Counted from the stretch's first letter, positions 31,701 through 45,837 are shown. The stretch is DNA of 64,000 nt from Brugia malayi (GCF_000002995.4 NW_025062479.1:13345721-13409720), one strand, 5' to 3'. Program-made: numbers and translations. Notes: generated from the letters alone by a model not told the origin.

Positions 31701-34700
31701 TTTAAAAAAGAAATATAAATAGAAAAAAAGGATTATTAATTGATCTTATAAAATGCAATAGATTAAGCTAATACTTTAAAAAATGATAATCTTTTTACTT
31801 CTACAAATGTTATTTATTATTAGTTATTCAACAATCAATGAAAAATCGTATTGCATTAAATTACTAAATTTGATAAAATCATGTCAAAATTTTTGAAAAA
31901 TTAATGATATGTCACATTTGTTTTCTCTTTAGCTCTAATAAATTTCATTTTATTTTCTTTATCTTAACAAAATAAAAGAATTTTTACTGTGTCTATAAAT
32001 TTAACTTTTCTCTCAAATTAAATTACTCATTTAAAACAAATTTAAATTACACAACTGGTAACATATAATATTGGCAACAAAAGTTATGGTATAATTAATA
32101 AGTTTGAAATTACTAATGTACTCATTAATACAAAAGTAAATTGAAAAAAATAAAAATGATAGAATTAGTAAAAAGTGCAATTGGAAATGAAATTGCAAAA
32201 AAAAATGATACAATTAAAATGAAAAAATCGATGGTTAATCGCTGAAAAGTAGTTATGTTAAACAAAAAATTAAGCTATTTAAGTTAATCATAATGAAAGA
32301 TAGTAACAAACTAAGATGGTATCAAATGAATAATATAAATACAGAATTAATGATATTACGATATTTCTGTGACATATTATGGTTCGTTTTGTTATTTATT
32401 TGAAAAATGATAACTGATTAATAATTGTAATCGAAAGTAATACCTATAATATGCAATAATTTATGAATAAATTTCAGTTAATGCTAATTAAGTGGAATTT
32501 ATTGTTTTTTCTTTTTTAACATTGTATAAAAATAATCATTCATGTTTATTTGTATATTTTTTTCTCTTTTCTTTCGAATTATAAATTATGAAATTAATTA
32601 TATATTTCATATGATTAATAATGAATAAAAAGACATGTTATAGCAAAAAATATTTCTAAAATAATAAAAGTTTGAATTCTTAGTTTTTAATTTAATGATT
32701 AACTATTATTATTGAATATTCCATTAACATGACTCGCAGCTTATGTCAAATAAATTTTATAATAAATGAAAATGATTAAATAAATTATACGGATTCCTTT
32801 TCACATAGGATTTAATTACTGGAATTTCTTTATTTCTTTTCATTCATATATGATCCATTCTTTTCATTTTCCCTCTTTTTACTGTTATCTTTGTTTTTGC
32901 TCATCGTTATTTTTGCTCATGGAAAAAAGGGAACAAGAAATTTTCCCATAAAGCAGGTGGGAAAACTTTGCAGAGATATGAGAAAAAGAATTTAACAAAT
33001 TCATATTATTCGTTAGCTTTGTTAAAATTCGTAAAATTTCATATCGGAAATTTTCACTTAATTAATAGATATAGCAAAAAAAAGGTATCGGTGTGATATA
33101 TGATCTAATATGAACTTTTACAATAATTATGGACAAGAAATTATTATCTAAACGGTTTAAAAAATTGTTTGTTTAAAATTGCTCAAAAGTTAGTAAAAAT
33201 AGGAATATTTACGGATTTATACCGCTTATCTAATAGAGCGATAGAAATTTTTTTTTTCAAATATTTGAATTTTGTAATGTATTTTTTTTTTTTTTGTTGC
33301 TATCAAAAAACTTGGAAATTATTTACTATTTTTTCCAGAAGAAAATTCGGCATAAAATTTTTTAATGGAAAAATTGAATTTTATTAAAATCAACGTAAAA
33401 TTTAACGGTTAGCTAAAAAATACTTTAGATTTCTCATCAATAGTAATCATTTAAAAGAAAAAAAAAATTGATTTATTTCTATAATAGTTGCAAATAGATT
33501 AAACTAATAATTTGTTGAAATTAAATATCGTATAGCGCTGGAGAAATTTTCGATGCAAAATTCCAAATTTATTAACTTTTGAATTTCAATATATATTTCA
33601 TGTAATTTAATTTTAAAAGACCTCCAAATTTCAAGTAAAAATACTAAATTTCTGAACTTCAAATTTCAAATAAGGAAACATTTGATTCCGTTTCTAATAG
33701 AAACAAGAAACATTTTTAAATGTTATGAAATGAAAATATTTTTTAGTGTGAATTTTTTTCTTAGTATTTAATATGTTTTCTGCTTTATTATTTGAACAAA
33801 TTGTATAGAATTATCTATTTTAATCATATCAAAAAAAAAAAAAGTTAAAAACTGAAGAAGCACAATTATGATTCCAGCTAATTAAATCAATTCAGTAACT
33901 TTTTCATTTTTATTTAAATCAGTAATTCAAATTATTTGAACCATTTTAGACAAATACGTCTTCTCGCTCAGTTCTTTCTTCAAAATAAAACTCTCAACTT
34001 CCTTATTGTTTTATTTTCTTAAAAAAATTTAACTTGAATTCTATTCCTAATATAAACTAATATTTAACATACAATATTTAAAATTCAAAGTATGTATTTT
34101 TCTATATGAGTGATATTAGTTTCAATTTATTTCTGTTAAATCTCTTTATTACACTGCTAATTTCAATTAGCGGAATGGGAAAGAGAAGGTGAAAGAAAGA
34201 AAAAAAAAGAGCCATTAAGAGATTTGATAGCAATCATTATAAGGGATAAAGGAAATGATTACAAAGGAGAAAAGATGCTAAATAAGCCGGAAGCTTTTTA
34301 TAAAATGACCGGCGGAATAGTTAAAGTAAAAAAAAAAAAAAAATAATAATATTGGCAATGACCGTTTGGTAAATGTAAATAAAGAATCATTTTCCAGAAG
34401 AGACTTTATGGATGATGACCAACTGATCGTTTGTTTTGCTGCATCATAGTTATAATAAACTGCATGGATAGTGTGACACTTCTAATATTTCAGATAATAA
34501 CAAAAGAAAGAGAGAGAGAGAGGGAGCGAGAGAAGGCTATTCTACTTAAAGATTTTTTTAATTTAAAATTTAATTCAAAAATTGCTTTAAAAAAAAGATA
34601 TTCTTTTTTTCCTTTATTTTTCTCTCGCTTATTCCCTTAAGCATTCTCTAATATTGATAAATAATTATATTATTTGATGTAAATTTATATTTTGTATGAC

Positions 34701-35149
34701 TCATCGAAAAGATTTTTTTTCAAATTCTTCAATTTTAAAGAAAATATCCATTAGAAATATTTTAAATCTCGCAAGCAGCATTTTCTTGATTTTCATTTTA
34801 CTTTATTTTTTTGTGTAAACGTTACTTCTAGGGTAAAAAAATATTATTGACTAAATTAAATTATTGTTTTTAAACATAAGATGATTAGGAATAAAAAATA
34901 AAACAAACATAAAATGATTAAATTATTATTAATTGCTTCATTAGTATTTGATGTACATATTTTCGTGAAATTTATTAGCTAAAATAGCAAAAAAGTGTTA
35001 CATGAAAAAAATCAAACATTTAGTAATTAATGTATTATTAAGTAGAAATTATTGTCGTGTAAAAAAAAGAGAATTCAAAATCATTAAATAAAATCAATCG
35101 ATTACTGTTTTGTGGAAAATAAATTTTGACTAGCAGCAAAAAAAAATCA
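31701..35149. other. AT-rich spacer downstream of the Q/N-rich gene
   Basis: No supported gene. Contains an AATAAA at about 31937 that may serve the upstream gene, a GA-rich run at 34504-34536, and motif-free open frames such as 32031-32213 (-) and 33169-33387 (+). Confidence 0.5.
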
Positions 35150-37150
35150 TGCAAGAACTATATAAGAAAAAAAAAACAAATAAAAATAAAAACTTATCAA
35201 CTGAGAAATCATTTGCAAAGATCAAGGAAATATAAATTAAATTAACTAAGGATATAAAAATTAAATTGATTAGAAAGTAGCATACAAAGGTCAAGTAAAG
35301 AAAAAAAGAAATTAAAAATTAATTAATTAAAATGGCAGGCTAAAATAATTTCAACTAAAGAGAAGCACACGGAAGTAATTTATTAATTTAAAGAAAAGCA
35401 TGCAAAGATCAAGTTAAAAAACAGAAATAAAACGAATTAAAAAATAGCATGAGAAGATTAAATGGATGAAAAGAAATAAGAAATAAAAATAATCAAATTG
35501 GCATGCAAAGTCAGTAAATAAAAAACAAATGAATGATCAGTTGGAAAGTGCCACGCAAAAAAGTTAAGTAAATAATAGTAAAAATAATTAATTAGAAAAT
35601 AATATGCATAGGTAAAGTAAATAAAAAGATAAGGAAACAAAGATTAATGCAGTGAAATTAATTAAAAAATAGCATGCAGAGTTTGAGTTAAGAGCAAGTG
35701 TGAACAAAAAGTAATATATTTAGGGTTAGGTGAATAAAAATAAGAAACAGAAAATTAATTTGAAACAGGATACGAAGGTTAAGTAAATAAAAATAAATTA
35801 AAATAATTATTTAGAAAATAGCATGCGTATGCTTAAGAAAACAAGACAAATTAGAAAAGGAATTAATTAATTAAAAATTAGTATGCAAAATTCAGATAAA
35901 TAAAAAATTCGGAAATAAAAATTGTTAGTTAAAAATTGCATGCAAAATTTAAGTAAAAAAAAGTAAGCAAAAATAAATAATTAACCAATAAACAACGTGA
36001 AGAAATCAGGTAAACAAAGCAAACAAGAATAAAAATTAATTGGAAAATAGCGTGCAAATGGCAGGTAAATAAAAAATGCAGAAATAAGGCTTATTAAAAA
36101 TTGCATGCAAAAATAAGTAAACAAAAACATGCAGAAATAAACAATTAACTAACAAATAATGTGAAGGAGTTAAGTAAACAAATGAAGCAGAAATAAAAAT
36201 TAATTTAAAAAAGTAGCATGCAAAGATAGAAATTAATTTAAAAAAAGTTCAGGTGAATAAAAAATGCGACAATAAAAATTCATTAGTTAAAAAGGTGGCT
36301 TGCAAAGTCAGGCAAATAAAAAAATGTAGAAATAAACAAAAGCATGTTGAAAAATAGCGTGCAAGGTTCCGGTCAATAAAAAAAAAGCAAAGATGAAATT
36401 TAACTGATTAAAAAATACGGAATATTAATTTATTAGTCAAAAATGGCATGCAAAAGTTAAATAAAGAAAACATGCATACAAGGTCCAGGTAAATAAAAAA
36501 TGCAAGAATGAAAATTAATTAATTAAAGAAAGAAAAATTACGAAACAATTAATTAAAAATTACATCCATATATAAAAAAAAAAAACAAACAAAAGTTAAA
36601 TAATTAAATGCGGCATGCAGAAATTAAGTGGATAGAAAAGAAATTGAAATTAGTTAATAAAGTTAACCAATAGAAGCGTACATAAATAACTTATTAATTG
36701 AAATATAGCATGCAAAGTTGATTGAAGTCAGTTGCAAAAGTCATCTGAATAAAAACATATAGAAATAACAGTTAATTAATTAAAATTAATGAAAACTTAG
36801 GTAAGTAAGAGCACTAAATTAAATAATTAAAAATAGCATGCAGGCCTTTAATTGGTAAAAACACAATAAAAAAACGAAAATAATTTAATGAAGGATTGCA
36901 TGCTAAATAATGCGGATGGAAATAAGTACTTAACGTATGAAGAAATAGCAGACAAAATTTAAGCAGAAAAACAAGTAGAAATAAATAATTAGTTGAGAAA
37001 TAGCATGCAAGAGCAAATCAAAAGATTTAAAAAAGAATAATTAAAAAGTAACAAGGAAATGATAGAAGAGTAAAAGATTTTGGATACAAAAATTAATTAA
37101 AATATGATAAGCAAACGTTAAATAAAAACAAATAAATAGGTAAAAATTAA
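35150..37150. repeat. Degenerate satellite, ~55-65 bp unit with GCATGCAAA core
   Basis: About 2 kb of strongly A-rich DNA in which the same phrase recurs in order. It runs TTAATTAAAAAATA, then AGCATGCAAAG, then TTAAGTAAATAAAAA, then GCAGAAATAAAAA. Core copies are seen near 35398, 35501, 35670, 35820, 35938, 36103, 36217, 36447, 36707, 36836 and 37003, with weaker ones between. Spacing is roughly one to several units of 55-65 bases. The core contains the palindrome GCATGC. The plus strand is A-rich and T-poor throughout, an unusual strand asymmetry. No open frame survives. Confidence 0.8.
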
Positions 37151-38009
37151 AATGAATTTAAGAAACACAAATGCGGAACAAGCGTGAAAAAGCGTTCAAT
37201 TTGTATAAGTAACATAAAAAAAAATGCTGTAAATTAAAAAAAGCGGCAAATAACTTAAATTATCGGGTGATCGTGCAGAATAATAGGCTGAAAGGTAAAA
37301 AAAAGTGAAAATAACAAAAAAAAAAAAAAAAAAATATCGCAATTAACAATGCTTTCAAAATTAATTTACAGCATCATATAAAGGGAGGAGAAATTCACAA
37401 AAATAGATCAACGATTACTTAAATGATAACCTGTATAGAGTGATTACTGGTACATGATTACTTATATGATTACTTAACAAAGGTAGACTATGTTCTTTCA
37501 TAAAAAGATGGTTAATATAACTTGCAAAAAATATTTATGGAAAATAAATCATATTTTGGAAGAGAAATTAAACTATTTAAGGCATTCACATAAAAATTAA
37601 AAATGATATTACATATTTACTGTAACTAGAAAGAAAAGAAAATAAACAAACTGATTATGTAAAATATTCCTTCCTATTCCAATAAGATAAAATTTTAACC
37701 AATAAAAAAAATTATAAGTTTGTTAAAAGATGATCCACTAGAAAATGGAACAATTTATGAGATAAATAAAACAGTGCTAAACATAGCTGGCAATAAAGTT
37801 GAAAATTAATGTTTTTAATTCATAAAACGTTAAAATAAAATCTGCAAAAAAACGAAACATAGAGACTAGAACAACAGTAATAACTGATTTTAAATTTCTA
37901 TTAAATTAATTAATTACAATTACTGTTAAATAATAAATTGTACAAACAACAAGAGAAATTGTCATTTCATTAAAATAATGACGCCAAAAGAATAACAACA
38001 AAACTATAA
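37151..38009. other. A-rich spacer between two repeat arrays
   Basis: Nothing coding seen. Composition grades from the satellite into the GATCA array. Confidence 0.4.
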
Positions 38010-38460
38010 AATAATAATGCTGGTCAATAATAGGATTAATCAAAATAATAACAATATTATCAAAAAGAGAAAACTATAATATTATTAAAAATAACAAAAT
38101 GCTGATCAGTAATAATATAATAATATTGATCAAAAATAAAGACCAAAAACAATAACAACGCTGATCAAAAAAGGAAAGATGTTGATCAAAAATAAAAATA
38201 ACGATATGATTGATCAAAAATAACAATAATATTGATCAGAAGTGATAACAATGATTGACAATTAATAATAAGAACAATATTGACAAAACACAATAATAAT
38301 AGTAAATAATAGTGGTCAAAAAAATAATAATCGAAAATAAAAAAAGTAATATTTATCACGAATAAAAAATAACAGTATTAATTAAAAATAATAACAATAA
38401 TATTGATCATAAATAATAATAACAGTTAACAATAAATGCTAACAAAAATATTGACAATAA
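38010..38460. repeat. Degenerate short-unit array (TTGATCAAAAATAACAATAA type)
   Basis: Repeated phrases of roughly 20-35 bases built around TTGATCA or CTGATCA followed by AAAATAA and CAATAATATT. Spacing is irregular and many copies are mutated, so it is an old array. Confidence 0.65.
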
Positions 38461-40903
38461 AAAAAAAAAAAAAATTAAAAAAAAAGCCAAAAAAAAAAGT
38501 TGTAAAAATTCTTGATACAATTAGTGGAAGCAATCAATAATTATAAAATAGGATTGAGGAATCTTAAGAATTAAGGAAGATTAAAGGACACTGACAAAAG
38601 GAAACGCAGATGACAGTAAAGTCGAAAAATTAATAAACAACACAATTCTTAACAAAATACTAGTAATAAAATAATAATAAAAGAAATTCCAATGAAAAAC
38701 GGTATTCGTACAAAAAAATAATCACTGCATAAAAGACAATGTCTTAGTGGTTCTTATAAATAATTACTACTTTATGGATAAATATTTTACAGCAAAAAAA
38801 CTATTAATAATTATTAATAGCGCAAAATACAAGAGAAAAAAAAAAAAAAAAAAAAAGATACATCGGAATTCAACAAAAATTTACACATTTAAATTTCTAA
38901 ATCCAAACAAAAATTTATAGATCGAAATTTCTAAATTCCTCGAAAAAATCAAAATTAGGGTTGTCAAAAATTTCAACAGGTTGAAAAAATTATGGAACAG
39001 TAATACAGTTTTCTTCCTAAAACAAAAAAAACTCCCTGTATGTTTTACTCTACAGTAAATCGACAATTACTCTAATTTAATTAAATTGAATAGTTAGTAT
39101 CATTTAGTATGAATGCAGAATATTTATGTGTTCGATATGTTAGCGTTACTTTCGCTTGTCACTTTTTTTTGAATTCGAAAGACATAAATGGAGAATTGGA
39201 TTGTATTAGATTTGAAATAAATACTTCAAGAAAGAACTTTACTGATGAATTACATCAGAGAGACGAAACGTGCCAATGAATCACATCACCGTCCTTGCTA
39301 GATCTTTTTTCTTTGAATTCTTACTGTCCTTCAAGGTATAATTTTGACGTTTCTTCATTTCTTACTTATTATCTTATCGATTTTTTGTTCGTTCGGTTAG
39401 AAAACGGATGAAATAGCCTAGATATTCAACTATTTGATGACATTGATTAATGGATTTATTATTTTACTTCGATTATTCAGTAATGAAAAAATTTCATTTC
39501 AACATTGTAATACCGGCAATGTGCGTTATTTCGGACTTTTTTTAACTTGTGCAAAAATATAATTTTATCAACTTGTGTTTAATAAGTGAGCTTTCTTTTT
39601 ATTTCGTTATTCAAAACTTGTAAAGCCCTTATTCATAAATAACAAAAAGTTGCGAAGGAAAATAAATCAAAGTCAACATCAGTTACATAAAATGCCAACA
39701 TCAGTTACACAACAGCCGAGCAGAAATTAGGGATTCTTTTGAATGATATAGAAACTGATAATTTTGAAATCAGTTAGGGACGTATATGGTTTAGTTTGAA
39801 TTGAAGCCTCAATTTATGTTGTGTTATTGAAATCAGATTTCACTGCTTTTTAATCAAAATAATTTGTTACTTTATAAACGGTGCAATGAAGATGAAATTT
39901 TCAGAGCTTAAATTTCGAGTGAGAATAGAGAATTTAAGGAATAGTATTTTTCGAAGATCACTATGATTGGTTAATATTATTAGACCTATATTGTCTTAGC
40001 TACCAAAAAAGAAAAAAAAAAGAATGAAATTAAGCAGTTGGATGTTTCGTACTAGTTGTGGGCTAATATGCAGTGTGAAATTTGTGCGTTTTAGAAGCAC
40101 ACACAGATTTGCTTCATCGATGACTTTATTTCTTTTCCTTGGGAAGGAGGAAATATATTATATGCTTAAGCATTATAATCTTACTTGTGTGTAAAAAAGA
40201 TAGATGTTATTGCTCCTATATAATTCCTAAAATTTCAAGACTCCCAACTTTTTTTTTTAGTTTCTAAACTTATTATTTTTGCCGGTTATTTTCAACAGAT
40301 AGTCAAATTTCTGAATTTTACTTAGTCTTACTATTAAATGATGTTAATTTGGAATTGTTTGTTAAATAGTATGAATTAATCACACCTGCTTCGATGATTT
40401 TTGTATTTAATGGTATTGCTTTTTCTGTTCATTTTGAAATAACTATGCTATGTAATTGTTATAGTATCTTTGTTGGTCATCTAAAGTACCACGAAAAAAA
40501 GTGATATTTCGCCAGATAGCTTTTAATTTGAAGCATAGATAAAAAGTGCTTATAGAGTTTTTCAAGGCAGATATTAACAAGATTTAAGTGTTAAAATCAA
40601 ACGTTCGTATTGCATAATATCAGTTAAACACTGCAAATGATAAGAGAGCATATCGAATAAGCATTGAAAAATATCAGTTGAATTTAAATGTTGAAATTCT
40701 CCAATACTTCGTTTTTTCTATTAACATTCAATCAGAAAAGTATTGCTAGAAACATTTAAACAGATCAGTCAAACTGTCTGTGAGCAAGAATTTTGCATTT
40801 TTTCCGTCGAAGAACTTGCATGGAATAGGAATTTGCGATTGCATCGATGATCTTTAATTCCGGAATGTAAATAATTTCGGTTATTTGTTTATTTGATTTG
40901 AAG
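38461..40903. other. Spacer upstream of the BTB gene
   Basis: No exon supported. Some stretches (about 39230-39320 and 40020-40160) are less AT-biased than their surroundings and could include regulatory or untranslated sequence of the BTB gene. No open frame or motif was found in them. Confidence 0.4.
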
Positions 40904-43842
40904 ATGAGCGGATGCATAAAATCTTTGCATGAGATTCTAAATGATGTCCCGAATAATGGTTGGAAAACGATATCTCAGCATGTACTCTCAAACATTACCT
41001 ATATTTTTCGTTGGATTATACCAATTGTTCGACCTGCTGGTTTATTTTAGCTAATTAATCATTTTAGTTAATTAATTTGTTTAATTATTTCAAATTATTT
41101 AATCTGTTTGTCACTGCAGAATAAATTACTTAGTTTCATTTGCCATTTCTACATTCTGGTAAGATTTATCATTACCAATGCAACATTTACAGGTTGCTTT
41201 TCTGAGCTATAACTGCAGAGTTTAAAAAAAATTTCCTTCGGTAAAAATATGTTACACTGTTTTTTGACAAAAATATGGTTATTTGAAGATCTGATGAAGA
41301 ATACTTTTTCAGGTGCCTCATTTTTTCAACAAGCACATTTTTACACGACATATGAAGCATTTGCTTATGAATGGTTGGTTGTGTTTAGCATTACTTTATC
41401 ATTCATTTGAATTCGTTTCAAATAAATTTTAAAATATTACAAATATCAATAAAATAATATTACAGTTGATGCAAATACTTGATCACACAGAAAAATATTC
41501 TGCTTCAATTTTTAATTCACACTGTACATTCAGTCGTATTGGAAATATTAATTAATGAAATTAACGTTAATGTAGAAATTAAATTCATCGTACATTCTTC
41601 ATTTTCAGGACAATTAACTTCATAGGGTCACCACACTGGCCTGAAAGGAAAACAGTCTGGCGCTTATTTCTTGATCACTGCAAAGTATTTACTCAACCGA
41701 CTCCATTCGCAATAGTATTTAAGTTACAATTGATGAGAGGTGAAGAATGCTGTAAGTTAATTTCATTATTTCGAAAAAAAATCAAAAGAAACTTTAAAAT
41801 GACGGAAAATTCCAACAAGTAAAAAGATGAATTTTGAATTAACTTACGATTTACGATTTAAATTTAACATTGAAATTAAGAGAGGTTACAGCACCACAAA
41901 TTACATCACTACCGGATGCACATCATTCAACATTTTCTTCCAACAGAAATTATCGTCTTTTTGAGGGAAATCCATTACTCGCTTCACTGACAGAAGGTTA
42001 TTTGAAGTTGAGAATCAATTTACACTTTTTTTAAAACTACAAAATTTAAATTCTTTTGGAAAAAATATATTTCCAACCAGTATTCGGTAGATATAGTTCC
42101 AGCCTTCGGTATTCATTCACGATGGCAAGGTGGCCGGGCAATGCTTACGGTTGAAATGAATTTTGCGGCTAGCGATTTTCAAATACAAATGAATAAAGCT
42201 TTACCAATACAATCGTTCCTCAGAGACGGCGATTTTCGCAAAAAGCTTAAAGATATTCATCAAAACATTGAGCCGTAAGTTTAATAACAAATGGATTTAG
42301 AACTTTTTTTTCAATAAATGAATGGTCGTATGAATAAAAAGCAGTAAAGTAAGAAATTAAATCGATAAACTGCAATATGAATGAAATTAAAATTTGTTCA
42401 CCGATAAATTGAAAATATTGCGTAAACTTATTTCATATATAAGCGAAAACTTCCAGGAATTATTGTAAATTATTTTGCAGTTATGGGTAATAACTTTTAA
42501 TTTGCTTTTCTTCTGCAATCAGTGGACAAAGATAAATTAATTATAATTATTTCGTAATTGAAATAATAGACCTTCCTTAATTTGAAAAAGAAAAGAAAAT
42601 GATTAGCACATTGTACCGTAAGTTAGGAGTAAGAGAAAAGCATAATAATTTCAAATAAAATTGTTTTAAGTAAACTGATAATAGATAAGTTTATCAGTGA
42701 TATCACGTAAAGTCATGGAAATATTCAAATTTTAATAATAAATGATGCTTTGGAAATGAAATGTAGAATTATGGAAGAACCCGAAATTCAGAATTCTGTT
42801 ACTAAAATGTTTGCTTTAGTATTTTAAAAACATGAACAACATCAAATTAAGCTTCAGTAATCTAAAATTGAATATTCATTTGATTGATGTAACAACTGTT
42901 TTCGAAAACTTCAACTTTTCTCAACTTCATTTTAGAAATAATAACTAATCATTTTAATTTTCAAATAAAAATAAGGGGCACTTTTCGTAATTTCTAATGA
43001 TTTCATATTAGTGATTTCACATTCAAAACGTTGGATGGCGATATTCTGTCATATAAAAGTTTGTTGTACATATCTTCGCCATATTTTCGTGATTTATTAA
43101 GCTCTGATAATATTACATTGAATCAAATCTCTCTGAATTATAATCGTAAAGCCGTTTTACAGGTTTCTCATTTTACGGCCATTAAATATAGCAAAAAAAT
43201 AATTTGATTAAAGAAATTTCAAAACAGAAAAAAATTTCATGCTTTTACTCCCAATTAAAAAAAAATACGGGATAAATTGCTAATTAATTAGAACAAAGTA
43301 AATAATTAGTGCAATTAAGTGGTTTATTATAATTGTTTATGATATTTTGTATATGCAAATGCTAAAATTACCGTAATCATATCATTTTGTTTAAGCCACT
43401 GAGTTAGCCTTTTAATTTCATTGTTAAATAATTCATTGATATTTTTCAAGACTTTATCTTACATGATCTTTGGTGCATTTGAATCATCCGAAATAGTGGA
43501 TCCACAGTTAATACAACAAATGCTAAAATGTGCCAGACAATTTCAACTGAAAATAACACAATTTGACGATGATATTGGACGTGTACTAGTATTTCAACTT
43601 TCCAATGTAAATTATAATAAGGCATCAAGAATCTTTGCTAATTTCTTTGGGCTTATTTGTGTTGTAAATGAAATGATTATTTCATACATAAGCAGCTCAA
43701 TACTTGTAATGTGCAGAATTTGGATAATTTGGATGAAATAATCAAAATATTATCATTAACACATCGGCAACAATCATATTTTCAAGTGAAACGAATGTGC
43801 ATTGCAATGATTGTTGAGAAGCATTATCGAAGATTTGTGTTT
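40904..43842 (+). CDS. BTB/POZ-domain protein with uncharacterised N-terminal half, eight exons
   Basis: Exons 40904-41039, 41313-41373, 41609-41751, 41892-41996, 42091-42274, 43012-43162, 43451-43606 and 43717 to ~43842 join in consistent phase with GT-AG introns. The product starts MSGCIKSLHEILNDVPNNGW and runs to about 354 residues. Residues ~210-300 form a BTB/POZ fold: DFTFKTLDGDILSYKSLLYI, then SSPYFRDLLSS, then a block with FGAFESSEIVD and CARQFQLK. BTB domains mediate dimerisation and often recruit Cullin-3 ubiquitin ligases. The N-terminal ~200 residues (YEWTINFIGSPHWPERKTVW and a segment with GIHSRWQGGRAMLTVEMNF) could be a divergent MATH-like domain, but I cannot confirm it. After the BTB a helical stretch (IIKILSLTHRQQSYFQVKRM) resembles a BACK-like start. 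The 3' end is unresolved: both possible donors (43837, 43843) are phase 0, while the next open exon needs phase 2. Confidence 0.75.
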
Positions 43843-44032
43843 GTTTTATTTAATTATCGCTAATACCTTAAATTTTCTTCAAATCAAAATTGACTTGAAA
43901 TACAGTGAAATTGTTTATTTGAACTTACATCTCCATTTTTTGATGTCAGTTTTAAGCAGAATTCAATATCGTCTATATTATTTGCAACTTTTTCCGGATG
44001 TCATATAAATATATTACGGAGCAAAATTTCAG

Positions 44033-44195
44033 CCAAGAATACAATAGCAATGCAACTGGTGAGAAACTGAGTGCATTTGACCTTTTATCAACAGCAGTAG
44101 TACCCAGTTTATCACCAATTAATCTCATACATACCATACGCCATGGTGGTACGGCATGCCAACGAATATTGCACTATAAGAAATTTGACTGTTAA
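44033..44195 (+). CDS. Possible last exon of the BTB gene
   Basis: After an AAATTTCAG acceptor at 44024-44032 the sequence is open for about 53 codons to TAA, with non-biased composition (EYNSNATGEKLSAFDLLSTA, then VVPSLSP). It ends HYKKFDC. Its phase does not match the preceding exon directly, so either a small intermediate exon is missing or this belongs to another transcript. Confidence 0.4.
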
Positions 44196-45517
44196 TAATA
44201 TTTTATTCGAAACTTTATTAGCACTTTAACATTTATGTTTTATAATTTAAATTATGAGATGGTGCTGCTTACTAAATGTGAGATCAACACGGATGGATGG
44301 ATATTTCGTTTAATCAAAGGTCATTTTTTGGGTAAATAATTCAAAGTAGTAATAAGTCATATTTTCTAATTTTATCGGCATTTCGAGATCAAATTTTCAT
44401 GAAACTTAGTGTTAATTTATCAAGGTGAGCCTAGCCAAAAGATCAAAGTCATTCCTGATGAATGCATTTTGATACAAAAATCTTATTTAGAGTTGATATT
44501 AACTCAAAATGGCGAAATATTGCCAGTTTATCGCTTCCTCTTTTGCATATCATTTCAGTACACACTTATAATTGTTAAAAAAATATCATTTTTGAGATAA
44601 AAAATCAATCTGATAAGCATGATATCACTAATGGTCATTTTTGTATTAATTTGTTAATAAATTATCATTTTTGAAAAGGAGGACAAATGTATTTGTACTA
44701 AAATGATTAAATCCCAAAGTATTATTCCATTCTATAAATTTTTTTACAAAAGAAAAAAGCCAAAAAAAGTAGGAAAGAAGGTGAAAAAAGGTGAATGAGC
44801 GTTTTTCTTTCAACACTTTTCGCTCTTTCCCTTTATTCTGATCTTCCTCGCAAATTAATAATAATTGATTAATGTATGATCTTCCCCTCCTTGCATTATT
44901 AACAATCTGCTTATTATGGGCAATGTCCACTTGTTGATATGAAATTTCCCGAGATTTATCGTTTTTTTTTTTCAAATCATATCAGTGGCGTATTTGCTTA
45001 ACCCTCTCGGGAAAGAAGCTGCCTGATCCAATAGCATTTTGGTAATGGTAGCATAATTTTACAGTACATTATGTTTTTTGGTTTAAAACTTTTTCCGTAA
45101 TTAAGGAAATTTTGGTTATCCACAAGAAATATTACATAAAAAATATTTGGAGAATTTTCACTAATTTTTTTCTCTTTTTTCCGAAAATATGCACAAAGTC
45201 TTTTTTCAACTTTTTAAAGTTTTTTTTTTTTTTATCTGACTTCCATTAAGATAATAGTTCGTACTAAATACTTAATGATAAAACTAATCATTTAGCCAGT
45301 TAAATTAAGTAAAATAATTAATTTTTCTTATATTTATGTTCGTTTTCTTTTACAGGAAATTTTTAAGAGTGAATTTTATTTTTAAAGCAAATTACTTAGT
45401 AAGCTGTAATATGTTCTTTTCATTTCAGAACTAACAATAGTAATTCATCAATTTTATCGCTAAAATTCTGAAAAATTGAGAATGTTAGTAAAATTGAATT
45501 GTAAAATAATATTTCAG
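44196..45517 (+). other. Spacer with two possible further esterase-remnant exons
   Basis: Short open stretches at about 44255-44332 (starting MVLLTKCEINTDGWIFRLIK) and 44409-44550 (LIYQGEPSQKIKVIPDECIL and a segment ending NGEILPVYR) have coding-like composition. The second ends in a pattern loosely like the mid-region of carboxylesterases. A minus-strand frame of 109 codons at 44646-44975 overlaps and shows no motif. Confidence 0.3.
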
Positions 45518-45837
45518 CTTTGGAACGGTTTATTTGTAACTAATGCCACCGCCCAATATACCGACAAAATGTTAGCACTGGGTCACACAGTTTACTTTTA
45601 TTCATTTGATTATTTCAATCCGAAAAGCTACAGTATGCCTCCACTTACAGTACTATTTTCCTAAATTTTGTAACTTTGACAAGTGCGCAGAATGAGTGCA
45701 ACGCTAATTCATTTATTTAAAGAAAGGGATTTCATTAGCGCTGAAAATAACACCTGTTAATGATGGTAGGCGCAGTTGACAATCAAATAAATAAACCGCA
45801 TTATAATATATTTATAATAAAAATTAATATTTAAATA

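Noticed and set aside
44646..44975. 109-codon minus-strand frame starting MKKKNDKSREISYQQ
   Set aside because: No domain, no splice context, lies between esterase-remnant blocks, and half of it is Phe/Leu/Lys noise.
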